NCBI GenBank assembly: GCA_036971615.1
Contig: JAYKKR010000001.1
Coordinates: 1,364,001-1,428,000 of the forward strand
Direction: 5' to 3'
DNA: 64,000 nt
DNA from: Amyloporia xantha
Lineage: Eukaryota > Basidiomycota > Agaricomycetes > Polyporales > Adustoporiaceae
Shown: positions 24,560 to 36,400 of the stretch, in pieces
Layout of the letters: every line of letters begins with the position of its first letter
How positions within the stretch are numbered: the stretch's first letter is position 1
Translations under genes and position numbers: made by a program
Notes under the pieces: generated by a model
What the model saw: the letters and a program-made list of their open reading frames with translations, nothing else
Database searches by the model: none
What the model was told of the DNA's origin: nothing

Positions 24560-25440
24560 GGTCAAGAGTACGGGCAATCAGCACGAGTGCGACAGAAGAT
24601 GAGGTGGTCGCAGTATATGGGGGCAGTCCTGAGGCCGCAATCCTGTCCAGCGGCAAGAATGAGAAGAAATGGTTTGATTCAGCGGTTCCCGTACCGAGAA
24701 AGAGGAGATGATCGTGTCGATGAATTTACGAAGCACACACGAGGCTTGCCTGGACGGGAAATGCTACAATTCCCCGGAGAACCGCACAATATTTTTCAAC
24801 GATGACATCTCGGCCAAGCGAATAGTTCCTGCGAAAGTTTTCTCCTGGATTAGCCGCATTGGAGCCAAGAAGAGGGGCGTTGGGGCGGTCATGGACGAAG
24901 GCCGGAACACGAGTGCCCTTGAGCGACCTGGACTGACAGCCAGCTGAGCTTGTTATCGGCTTCCATCTGCGTTAGATGAACCAAGAGATCGGTGTCTGAC
25001 AGGTGCAGCCAGCGACGACGTGCTAAAAGACCCTGAGCAGGAACGCTCAATGTATTCGAACCTGGGTGATTTTGTGCGGCCGTCTGCAGGCAGCCAGACG
25101 CTGCAGGGCAATTGGAATTGCAGGCCCAGGTCCAGGGGAGGGTGAATGTCACGCGCGTGTGACAGGTTCCAGCGTCACCGGTGACGGGATGCCGTGAGTA
25201 CACCGGGGCGAGATGGGATCGGGGAATGAGGAGCATCAGTGGCTATCGACTGCAGCAACCGACGACGACGAGAGAGCTCGACGCACTCAGGCGGCCAAGC
25301 CCTTCCCCGTGGCATTTGCGACATGCGCCTCTATCAACTTTTTCCCACCTTTCTTCTTCCGGACCTTCCAACGGCCCTTGCCATTCTAAACGCCGTCTCG
25401 TTCATGCTCACCCCTTTCCATTCGTCTTCCCACTAGACGC
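24560..25440. promoter_or_regulatory. Shared divergent promoter region (transporter / fucosyltransferase-like)
   Basis: 881 bases between two divergent starts (24559 minus and 25441 plus). Short open frames here (for example minus 25236-24889) look like noise. Pyrimidine-rich DNA just before 25441 (CTATCAACTTTTTCCCACCTTTCTTCTTCC near 25330) is a typical fungal core promoter. No TATA box is evident on the plus side. Confidence 0.45.
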
Positions 25441-27422
25441 ATGAAGGCGCACACGGATCTCGAGGGTCTGCCCGATATGCAGGGCATGCAACGCTCAGAG
25501 TCTAGCCAGCCACTCCTCACAGAATACCTCTCGCGTCCCACAACACCAGATTGGATGTCTAGCGTGTCTCGCACACTCCCTCTCAACCGTCGCGTGCTCC
25601 GACTGCTCTTCATTACCTTCGCGTCCCTCTCTGCTGCATCTCTCGTAATCTTTGCATCCGTCTCGATATTCACTGCACCTCGGCTCTCAGTGCAACCTGT
25701 CGCTGAGTCTGACGTCGCGACCGCCTCCGTTCAGGAGAGGCCATCGACTGTGGCTGATCTTCCTGACACCTCCCACGAAACTATAGCCCTTACCCATTCT
25801 CCTTACGTCCACGGCCCGCCCACCCCGAAATTCCGTGACAACCTGCGCAATGATACGCAATATATCACATCCTGGATATCAGCCGGGTGGAGTGCGTCTC
25901 TCTCGCTTCTTGCACGGCTCCCCGTTTCGCTGATTGTCGGCGACGAATTCCATGTTTCTCATCGCTCCACCATGATCCTTCATGTGTCCATCTTGCTCTA
26001 CTCGTTCCCACACTAAACTCAATCTATTCATAGCAAACGACGTAATGACCTACGCCAACCTCATCTATCTTGGCGTGATCACGAACCGCATCCCGATCAT
26101 CGCCATGTTCACCCCGTCACATATCGGAGGTGACGCGGAGACCATCGCATTTGGCGACGTCTTCGATGTCCCGCGCTTTATCCGCGAGTCGGGAATTGAG
26201 ATGCTCGAATGGAGAGAGGTGAAGGATCCGGATAGCGACGAGCTAGAGGACTTTGGTTGCTGGAATATCTGGGAGGCGGTGCAGTATAATGAACATTTTC
26301 CTCGGCCAAGTGTGGTCCCCGGATGGCTCGGATTAGGTGAGCTACCATGATTCTGTCATGTCGTAACAGCGACCTGATGCGCTCCTAGACGTTTCATACA
26401 CCCGAGCGCCCGACTGGGTCCACATGATTCCTAACTACGAACACGACCAACACAGCACGTTTTGGTCGCTAGCTCGCCTGGGCTTTCCCGAGGAGCGTGC
26501 TAAGAATCTCGTCGAACCTCTGCCATCGCCCCAGCTCCAGGTTTCTCTTCCTCCCGATGAGCAGGTGCTTTGTTACGACTACCTGTACTATGTCTGTGCT
26601 CAGCAGGTAGGTCTCGAGACTGTTGTAAGGCGGAATACGGCTGACACTATGGCATTGTAGTCTTTCGAATTCGAGTACGATTATTCCCCGGCATGGAGAT
26701 TCGTCGCGAAACACTTTAGGTGGACTTCACGGATAGAGGATCTCACCGCACTGTATATTCGCCGTGCATTTGATCTATCAGCGGACACAGAGCTGCCTCC
26801 TGTGAGTAAAGCTGCCGATGAGAATAATTCAGCTCAAGAGAGTCACCTCTACTAGTACATTGCCATACATGTCCGACATGGCGACTTTGGGAACTGGTGC
26901 TGGGATGCGGAAGACCCGGCAGACTGCTTCGCACCGATCTCTGCTATTGCCAGGCGTGTTGAGTGAGCTCTCCTGCTATGGCCATGCCACACTTTCCTGC
27001 GCTGACCACTATTCCAGCGAGGTACAAGATGAGCTGCGCATACGGAAAGGCATAGATATTCCAAATAACAGAGTAGTGATCACAAGCGACGAGGCAGATC
27101 AAGCGTGGTGGGACGAGGTGGCCGCGCTGGGGTGGGTCAAGATCGACCACAGTGCATGGGCCACCGTGCGGACGTATGGAAGATGGTCTGTTGCCTCCTC
27201 TGTTCCCTTCCGTCCGGGGGCTCTGTTGTGGAAGATATTAACGGCGAGCACCCCTACAGGTATCCCGTGCTGCTCGATGCCGCGATCCAGTCGAATGCGC
27301 TCGGGTTCGTCGGAACCGACCGCTCCACGTTCTCGACCCTCGCCCGCCGCCGGGTTAAGGACTGGCATGACGGTGTGACGCGCATTGTGAAGTGGGGCTT
27401 CAAGGAAGCTGACGCGCACTAA
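25441..27422 (+). CDS. Type II membrane glycosyltransferase, GDP-fucose protein O-fucosyltransferase-like
   Basis: Starts at ATG 25441 with a 45-residue cytoplasmic part, then one signal-anchor helix (LRLLFITFASLSAASLVIFA), a Ser/Thr/Pro stem, and a luminal catalytic region spliced from several exons. Intron 1 (GTGCGTC near 25889 to CATAG before 26033) joins SAGW to TNDVMTYANLIYLGV-ITNRIPII, the nucleotide-sugar fold start. Later exons include PDWVHMIPNYEHDQHSTF, CYDYLYYVCAQQ/SFEFEYDYSPAW, the O-fucosyltransferase motif IAIHVRHGDF across an intron near 26800-26855, then VVITSDEADQAWWDEV and SNALGFVGTDRSTFSTLARRRV, stop at 27422. The HxRxGDF and TSDE/GTDRSTFS motifs are those of the GT65/GT68-like (POFUT) superfamily. 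Basidiomycetes carry many uncharacterised paralogues. Acceptor unknown; fucose as donor is inferred from family and neighbour. Confidence 0.78.
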
Positions 27423-28546
27423 TGGCGGCATGGCGAAGCGACAACTTAGTCTCTTCCTTCTGCCCTCTATGACGAAACGCGACATATGGACGGCCGCGGC
27501 CGTGTCGCACCACGCGAGGGATTGCGCCGCGGCGTTCGACGTCCGAAAACTCGGCTTCTGGCTGTACTGATTTATTCGAGCGCGATGACGTGGGGGCCAT
27601 CAGGCCAGTTACAGGATAATGAGAACCGTCTCATCACTACTATTTATTCGTATAATGTCTGTTGCGATGACTATTTGCATGGACTAACGCTACTTCTGTT
27701 TCCCATCATTCACGCGCTAACTGTACGCTCTCACAAATATTTAATTATCTGTCACCATTTGTCATTTTCTATCGTTGGCGTTGTCCTTCCTCTGCATGAC
27801 CCCTGCGATTGGGACATGCTACCAGTTAGCGGTAGAGGCGTAGAACAGACCTACTTAGACCCGACAATCTCACTGGCTGCCAGAGTCAAGCGCGTCGCGC
27901 TATGATCTTCTCCTTCGTTTCTCTTCTAACAACGAGAACCAGGTCTTTGTCTCGCTCGGAATATGTCCACCTGGATTTCCGCCCAGGAATCAGCATTTCT
28001 GTGGACATAATGCAAGACTTCTGGTGTAATTGACCTGATAATTTTGAGACTTCCGCCCACGCGGTCATGAGATTTTCATTTCTCCCTGAAGGAGTTTTTG
28101 GGAGAGATGCACGGTTGTCTGCAGCTGGTTTTCCTCGCACCAAAACCCCATGCAACGACGCTCACCGTGACGCGGTCGTGGATTGTGGCTGTCCGTGCGA
28201 CGCGATCGGATTCATGATCGAACACCATTCTCGTGACGCGACGCCGCATCCAACTCTGGAGGCGACAGGTGAAATTGTGCTGAAAGGGGTGTAGCTATCT
28301 CTCATCACGGTCTGTATAGGTAGTGTCCATGTCAATAAGACTACTCGTGAAGATTGTCTCACAAATAATAGTGGATATGAAACGAATGTGAGCAGTAGAC
28401 CAGCGCTCAGCGTTGCAAGGCCGACAACCCCGGCGGCGTAGCTGCGGACCTCATCTCACCAGACTTCCCTTATACATCTCTCTCTACCCAGCCCATCATC
28501 GAGCTCAATCCATTCGTATTCCCCTCCCAAGCTCCAGGCTTCAGCT
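27423..28546. other. Intergenic region, 1.1 kb
   Basis: No gene supported. An 89-codon minus-strand frame at 28155-27886 lacks any recognisable feature. The last 100 bases before 28547 are pyrimidine-rich (CTCTCTCTACCCAGCCC), a likely core promoter for the F-box gene. Confidence 0.45.
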
Positions 28547-30696
28547 ATGACCGAGATATGGCCCTGGCTACCGACCGAGCTATATATTCACATACTCAGT
28601 TTTCTTCCACCGACCAGGGACCTGGCCGACGTCGGTGTGAAGACGCTCGTAAGTTGCCTCAGCACCAACTCGCAGCTTCGTGGGGCAGCTCTCCATCCAG
28701 GCTTATGGGAGCCGCATTACCATGCACGCTACACCGATTGCGTAGAAGAGCGTGAGCTACAGCGACGGGAGGCTGCGGGCGGGGATTGGAGGCTGATGTA
28801 CGTCGCGCGCCGGACGTTGGACCGCAAGGCACTGGAGCTAGTCGACGAAATCATGCTACAGCTAGTCGGCAGGCACGAGAAGGCCCGTGTGTTTGTGCGA
28901 GAATACTCATTTGATGTCTGGGATGCCTTGGATCTAGAGACGCAGCTGCCGCTGCCTGCATATTTTAGCTCCGAATCTGCAGGCGACTCTCAGACTGGTT
29001 GTGAGGATTCGAGGGTAGCACCGGATGATGGAGGAATTCCGCATGCGCTCCCCAGAAGATATTGGGCACGAGTGCTCATGGGTGTCGTCACTCGGCATCA
29101 TACGCTGAAGCTATGGGCACGTCTGTATTCTGCGAACACGGGGGACGATCCGATTACATTCGAAGAAACCCTAGCAGGCCTCTCTGCGTTCTTCGACAAG
29201 TCTCCCAAGCAGGCAAGCGGTCGTATCTGGCGATAGACATCCGAGTGTGCTAACCATCGGCCTGTTGTGCAGCTATCTCTATGGCTCGATCGACTCGCCG
29301 ACCAATGTCGAGTATGGTTGATAGACGCAGGTGTTGAATTTGATCCGCAGGGTCGTGATTATGATCTGGGGAACCTTTGTGTGCGCATCAGGGCATTTCT
29401 GTATGGTCTGAACTTTGGTAGTGTTCAAGGTACATGTCGTCCTCCCAAGACTCGCGATCGCCTCATCGCTGAAAATGTAGATTCTCACACAGGAAACGAG
29501 TTCTACAACCTTCTGAACCAATTTCCACATGCTCTTATGGACGAACAAAATCGGAGAACAATCCCTATGTCCCTGGTCTATATGTTTGTATGCGTTAGTC
29601 GGCGGCTGGGCGTTCAGTCATCACCGACGAACTTCCCTGGAAAGGTTCTCTGTCATATCTCCCCCGTAGACCCGACGGCCAACGAGATGCTCTTCGACAT
29701 GTGCGGGAGCGCCCCGCCGTTTGTCTTCTCCAGCCGAGAGGTCCCTCGAATGATGATGGAGATCGGCCTCCCGCCTGATGCACGCCAAGACCTCATCCGT
29801 CCCTGCCGGATGAGCACGATCCTGTTCCGTGCCGCAGCCAATATCCACGTCGCGTTTCGATGGAGCCAGCGGCGCATAGCCAACTCCTTCACGGAAACGG
29901 TCGCCTGGTGCAACTACGCGACGTTCTGCGTCTTCATCTTGCAGTCGCAGGAGCACCAGATGCTGTCGCATATAGTCGACTCCAAGCCGCTGGATGCACA
30001 CGCGGTGCTCATGGATGTCTTGTGTCCCGCGCTTGTGCCGAGGACGCGCGCGAACGTGGAGAAGCACTGCGCAGCCCTCGTGGAGACGGACGAGGACCTC
30101 TCGGGAGTGGCGTGGCTGCGGTCGGAGCACTCCGTTGATTTCTTCGTAGGCCTGGTGGTCCGGCACGGGCTTCATGAGTATGTGGGCTGTATCATTGGCT
30201 GGCATGTACGTCGTTGGCAGAAGTGCTATTGTTAGCACGCAGATTTTGCTCACTGCGCCTCCTGTTGGCCAGCCGCTGTGTTTGGTGAAGGAAGATCTGA
30301 CGCCCATCTTGGAGGCGCAGAGGCTTGCGCGGGGATGGGGCCAGCCGTTCTACTGGATCATTACGCTTGACGGCGCGAAGAGGTGTAAGTTTGCCCACTT
30401 TTCCCTCGTATCTAGCGCACCTATTTCTCTTTGCAGATGTTGCGGAGGAGGACCTGTCGCCGGTTGTCCTGAGCAAAGACATTGCTAGGCAAATGTTCGA
30501 AAGTCGCACGATTTTTGGCCGGTATTTCGAGGGCGCCCAGGAGAACGAGAAGCACCAGCGAGGAAGGCTGTTGCCGAGCCAGGAGCTGAAGACGCTGTAC
30601 CCTGAAGACGATCTGGCGGGAGCGTTATGGGTTTCAGATGGGCAACCAGAGCGGGGTGTCGATGTCAGCGCTGTTGACGCCTCGTTTGTTCCCTAG
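28547..30696 (+). CDS. FBXO21-like F-box protein with SirB1 and YccV/HspQ domains
   Basis: Likely substrate receptor of an SCF ubiquitin ligase. Domains in order: F-box at residues 1-60 (WPWLPTELYIHILSFLPPTR ... LSTNSQLRGAALHPGLW); a helical linker; a SirB1/transglutaminase-like domain (about 29270-30100: SLWLDRLADQCR, GNLCVRIRAFLYGLNFG, then after an intron EFYNLLNQFPHALMDEQNRR, SLVYMFVCVSRRLGV, FPGKVLCHI); and a C-terminal hemimethylated-DNA-binding YccV-like domain (VGLVVRHGLHEYVGCIIGW near 30145, QPFYWIITLDGAKR, then after the intron at 30384-30436 VAEEDLSPVV and LLPSQELKTLYPEDD). This three-domain order is that of animal FBXO21. Exon 1 spans 28547-29216. The intron between YVGCIIGWH and the next exon is inferred. 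The stop is TAG at 30694-30696. Targets unknown. Confidence 0.85.
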
Positions 30697-31565
30697 GACA
30701 ATTCTCGATCAGTGAGTGTTGATACCCTTTTCTTGTTCGGACTACGCGTTCTGTGGGACAATTCACTCAGCTAGCTGTGGGTACTTACGCTTGGAGTAAC
30801 TTTGGACTTTTCATAGCCATTATATTCAGCATTATCGGTCGTAGTGGGCAGGAGGAGGCCATGAATCGCTATGATGTATATCATTGGCCAGGAAACCTTT
30901 GACATGCCCCTACTGCGCGCCCAACGTTAACGTTTCGTATCATCTTAGCGATGTCTGCTCAGATAGCAGCAATATTATTCGCTTTGAGGTAGTTTCACTG
31001 TCAAGGAGTGCTGGGATTCGTACGCCAGATCAATTCGACATGGTACGGATCTCATCGAAAGTGCAAATGAACTTATAAGTCACTGCGTCAAAGGAGTGCC
31101 GTTTCGGGGGTTCGCGTACTCCGCACGCCTTCAGATACACCCGAGTAGGCCATACAAAGATTACATTATGTAAACTTAGATCGTGTACCTGCAAATTCTC
31201 TGAAGATCCGCATCTAGACGCGAGTGTAGTTATGATATAATAGAGCACTTGCATAGCTATGGTCAAACGACCTCATACCAGCTAGACTCTGTTTACGTAC
31301 TCGTAAGCCCCTCTAGTTAGCCTAGGAACGTAACTATATTCTATGATTACCTAGACACCCTCTGAACCTCCGTTGCATACTCATCTACACCGACCGTGGC
31401 TATGTGCGTTCATACCAGCTAAAATTGTATACAAAAAAAGGATAATTGGGGTTATACAATTAATATTAAAATAGCCAACGCGCCCACGTGACCTTACGCG
31501 TCGACAGTACCCTATATGCGCTCTGGCACTCGAACGCCCCTTGCTGTACCACCTCCACGCATACC
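30697..31565. other. AT-rich flank between the F-box gene and the transposon
   Basis: No gene seen. It contains a 12-bp direct repeat TCATACCAGCTA at 31272-31283 and 31410-31421, and an AT-rich run at 31420-31470. The left end of the transposon should lie somewhere here, but I could not fix its terminal inverted repeat. Confidence 0.4.
31272..31421. repeat. Direct repeat TCATACCAGCTA, two copies
   Basis: Two exact 12-bp copies about 138 bases apart in the presumed left flank of the Plavaka-like element. Subterminal repeats are common transposase binding sites in CMC elements, but no copy was found at the right flank, so the role is speculative. Confidence 0.35.
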
Positions 31566-33321
31566 ATGGCCACGCAAAATCAGTGGAATTTTGGTACCAA
31601 TCTGAGTCATGCACCTCCTCCGTTAGCATCTGCACCTCCCATCCAGCTTGCTGCTCCGCCACAGGCTGCACAAGCAATGCACTTTTTTCAGCAATATCAG
31701 CAATTTGTAGCCTTTTTTCAGACTAGCATGCCCGACGCACCCGCTCCGACCATAGACCAATTTATGCAATACCAGCTCCTATCCACTTTGCCACAAGGAG
31801 CCAATCCATCCCTCACTGCTCATCCGAATGGACCTCTCGCCAATATTCAACCTGGGATCGACTTCGCCGAAGAGATTTCCAGCTTGCGGGCGCAGCTGGA
31901 CGAGCTGAAGCAAAAGCGAACAGAGGAACTTGAAGGCGGTAGTGATGCTGATGACGAGGATGAAACAAGTCCGCCACACCGTAAGCGACGCAAGAAGAAC
32001 GACAAAGTAATATTCATACTCAGCGGCAAGAAGGCACGGCTTGATGAGAAGCAACTCACCACACGCTCTGAGCTGCAGGTATGTCCTCATCAGCATATAT
32101 GCAGTCCCTGCTAAATCACGAAAATATCAGGCTTGCATCCGTCGAAAATTACGTGACATTACCGGCCTCGGGCACAACCCATTTCCTCTCCACGCCACTG
32201 AACCCACTTCCGACAGCGAAGACAATGAACTTGAAGAAGAGCAAGATACCAGCACGGATCCTACAGTCCCCAAAATGAAATTCAATTTTGATCAAGAAGT
32301 CAGGCATGCTGACAATCAGAAAATCATCGCACGGGTTGTCGACCTCATCTGGACAGAGCAAACGGCATACCACAATTATCATCGTCGTGTATGCATTAAA
32401 AGACTGATATATACCTCTCATAGAACTCTCAAACGTCTACCATCGGCGATCCCACTGTTCTGTTCACCAAACACGACCTATCCGAATTTGCTAAAGGCCA
32501 ATTCCGCGCGTGGCGGAAATCGTATCTGGCTCAAAACGACACACAAAAGAAAGCACGTCAGATTGACAATCAGCTGCGCAATAAACGTAAACGTCGCCAG
32601 GAGCAGGTATGCGTTGAATCACTCACATGTTGGGCCCTGTTGTCAATAGTCCTTTTGTTAGCGCAAGAAAGTTCGCAAGTCGGCAGCAAATGTTTACAAA
32701 AAGAAACACCAAGTTGATCCTACGCCCCTGTTGGTGACTGACTGGATGAGCGAGGAGGTCAGCGACTGCAGTGGCGATGAAGAGGCAAAAGCAGCGCGGC
32801 GCACGTTGCTTGCAGCAAAAGCTAATCTGACCGCAACGGAGATCGAGCAAGGCGTGAAGGTATTGGAACGCCGTCAGCTTGCCTGGCGCTCGTCTCAGGT
32901 CAGTGACCAATAATAGTTTGATATGTTTGCTTGTTTTCATGTTCATGTCTGCATTACAACTCATTAGTTATGTGCGATATATCAAAAACTCGACGCCATC
33001 AATATCACCGCGCGGAGGAAAATGAAGAACCCACCCATTCAGAAATACAAGCGCATAGATCTCAATCGCCTAGTCATGGCCGCCCCGCAGACACGAGTCT
33101 ACCCGCTGTGTGTCAGTGCGCAATGGATCGCAAACACGGATCCAAACATATTGCAAGAAGTGGAATTATACAAAAAGAATCCGGCAGGGTTTGTCGAAGA
33201 GCATGTATCTGACGACGAGCTTGGAATGCAAGACCCTCCCATTGTGCAAGACCTTCCCGCGCGCGATGCAAACACACAAGAGTCTTTCAGCAACATTGAG
33301 GAGCAGTCGGGATCTCACTAG
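31566..33321 (+). CDS. Transposon-associated accessory protein, unknown fold
   Basis: Start at ATG 31566 (MATQNQWNFGTNL). The first exon is Pro/Ala/Gln-rich, then has a coiled-coil-like segment (EEISSLRAQLDELKQK), an acidic run and a basic PHRKRRKK nuclear-localisation-type patch. Joins I could read: LQ/ACIRRKLRDITGLG (intron 32079-32132), NYHRR/NSQTSTIG (about 32391-32426), RQEQ/RKKVRKSAANVY (about 32608-32662), and SSQ/LCAIYQKLDAINIT (about 32898-32967). The C-terminal exon has VYPLCVSAQWIANTDPNI and ends in an acidic tail with TAG at 33319-33321. The basic and helical character suggests a DNA-binding partner. I do not recognise a named domain. Position head-on with the transposase 3' end and the lack of any other gene suggest it belongs to the element. 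Confidence 0.65.
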
Positions 33322-33453
33322 GGGCGACACGCAGATGTACATATTTTCTTGAGGACTCTTGTGACGTTGACGTGGTGTGTTGCCGCAGAATGTTGTAGAA
33401 ATGTGCTACCGCTTCATGGTTCAAAGAACGACTGCATCCTGTCTCATAAATAA

Positions 33454-36400
33454 TTAGATATCACATATACACGTAATGTGATTGCTGCGGACCCTAGTAA
33501 GACCTGTGGTGACCCAAACAGTTGATGTGTCTGCACGAGACTGTGTCTCGTCCCCTGGATCAGAGGCCTCTGAATCATAGCCTGGCGGCCTCATGGGATA
33601 CTTGATGGTAATACGGCATGCCTGAGACAACACCGCTGAAAACGGCACAATGGCAGAGGGCCCGCGTGTTGAGGGATCGAGATACACACCATGTTCCCAA
33701 AACATGACCTCAAGCTCAGGACTGAGGGATATCAGATAAAATACTAGAAAATCAATGGCTCGCATGCTTACTATGGGTCCCAAGCATTGGTGTCAACATC
33801 CTCCATGCGGCGGAACCAGCGAACATGTAGCAGATATTGGCTCTCTTCGATTCCTGACTGCCGGTGGGTAAAAATACCGAAAACTTCACCTACGAAACGT
33901 TGATTATTCATGTTGACCTGGATAATTGAGTCGGGCGCAGGTAGCCCCACCCCACGCGATGGTACAATTCGATGACCATCCATGACAATATGGCCATGAA
34001 TCCGCACAGTTGTCGTCAGAAAATGGGCTGTTGGCATAGGAGGATCATCAGCAATGTCGTAAATGGGGACGTGAGGGTGCGTAGTTTTGTAGTATGTGAG
34101 CAATAATCGCTGATAGAAGCGCGTCAGCTGTTGAGCGACACCACCGTCCAAGCTGAAGCGATTTGTCACTAAGCGAAGGGTCATATTGTGATTATGTATT
34201 CAGAATGTAACGGTCTAACTTACTATCCTGAGCAGCAGACAGATTCGGATTGCTGAGCGCGGCAATCGTGCCTCTCTGATCTCCGTCTGTCTTCAACATG
34301 AGAGCGGCTGCCTGCGCCAGCACATGGCTGTCCTCCGCGGCACTCGATCCTTCTACTGGAATTGCAAGGTCTGCCAGCTGCAAAGATGTCAGGCCATTGT
34401 GATTGGTGTGGTCCCGCTTTCACATAGCAGCTTAATTGAAAATGCTTACAAGACGTCTGAGGCGTACGTCACGCGAGAACGCACGGAAAAAGGTCACCTC
34501 GAGTTCGCCACCGTCGTGATTGTTAGTTGCATAGCTTTTGAGCACTTTGTTTAGGCGTTCAGACAAAAATGTCCAGAAGCCGTACACTGGTCCGTAGTCC
34601 TCTATCTGCTCGAATATGTGTGTGACGTAATGGAAATTAGGCTTTACCAGAGCAGAGTGCAGCTGCGAGCATGTGGTATTAGCACAGGCGATTAGCGTGT
34701 AGATGGCCTGCAAGAGGGTAGTGCTCTTACCTTCTGAAACCGCTGCAGGTAATCTTGCAGAAGGGTACGCCCGCGCGGTAATTCAGCAATGTCAACCGAA
34801 CGCGCGAGAATTATCTTCAGCGCAGCAGCGAGGCACAGAAAGATATCTGCATCTTCTGCATGCATGCGACGTTGGGGCATTGGCGCCGCCTTGGGCTCTG
34901 CTGTGTCATCTGCTTTTTGTTTACCCTTCTCTTTGCGTTGCAGCCGCTTTTGTTCTTTTGCGGTCCAATTGGCCAGACTCTTCTGATAGGTCTTTTCGGC
35001 TAAAGGTTGCCAGTGGTCCCAAATGAGAGGAATCTAATAACTGTGCTCAATACAATACCAGTAGATAAAACAAAGTACTCACAATGACGGGGCAATAGTT
35101 CAGTGCCATCCCTTTCCACTCATCCGCCGTCAAGGAGCCACCTGCAGGATAACCAACATCGCTCGGCAGCCTTGCTACCCACTGTGGCATTTCAAACTGC
35201 ATGATGTTAACGAAATGTGTATATAGGAAATCATGTCTGGACTCACCTTTTTGAGGTATTCATGTATTTGGTCGAGTTCGCGCGGGACTTTCTTCTGTGA
35301 TGTACGCTCGCGCAGAGCTTTCCCTTCAATCCAATTGTTGTACCACTGAGTCTTTACAATGCCTAGGCAGCACACAATAAGTATGAGTTTGCATTACAAG
35401 AACAGTGGCATGCTTACCAAGCAGAATGTTGTGCATCGGATCAATCACAGACATACGAACCGGATCGAAATACGGCAGCCTGGATAATTCATAATACCTT
35501 GTCGCATGCAGCTTGAAAAGGGCCTCGCGATTCTGTGGGTCTTCTTCTTCTGCATATTCTTGAGCATGCCGTCGATGTTCGTCACCATCGCGACGTGGGA
35601 ACGCTGTCGTATAGGAGCAGTATTAGAAATACATATGAGTCCTATCGTGATATCAGAGGACCGTCGCTGACCGTCTATTGTCATGCCGTCTTGCGTGGAG
35701 AGTTTGTCATGAGGAATCTTGCATCGGGTGCAGAACGCAGATTTCGTGTTGTGATCCCCGAAGCCACACATGCGACAGAGCGCGGGATGGTCACAGCATA
35801 CCGCAATGAGAATGACGCGAACACGCCGACCTACGATGAACGTCAGCCAACGAAAATGGGGAGGTATCAGTATACTTCACCATCGGGAAATAAGGGTGTC
35901 TTGACCACGATGCCCTCATCATATAGATGCAGTAGATCCCCGACATATTCCTTTAGGAATAGCTGTAGTTCATCAGTAGTCAGCTCTTTGGGGCCCGGTG
36001 TCAGACCACATAGGATCAAATTGCGGGATTGATATCTGGCAAGAGTTCAGTAGCTGGTTCTCGATGCATGACAGTCACTCACTTTTCATGAGTCTCTAAG
36101 TTGGCTAAGCAGTTGGAAAGAACACCTGTGCTGTGTTTGCCAGCATATTGACTGCGTTGATATCCGAAACTATTGGTACAAATGTGCTGCGATGTTGAGT
36201 GACATGTTCTGACATACAGCTGATAGACATACCCATCAAAACCGAGGGTAATTCCAATTCGTAGCTCTGTGGGGTCATGGCGATCAGGGCCGTTATAGAA
36301 GAACGGTTGTTGATCGTTGTTCGGGCCTGGTAGCGATGACCATAACTTACCATCCTGAACGCAGCGAAGGTGGCCAGGAGGCGATGGAGCTCTTGTGCGC

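Noticed and set aside
25040..25070. tRNA B-box-like GGTTCGAAT on the minus strand
   Set aside because: Flanking bases do not pair into a T-arm or acceptor stem, so there is no tRNA.
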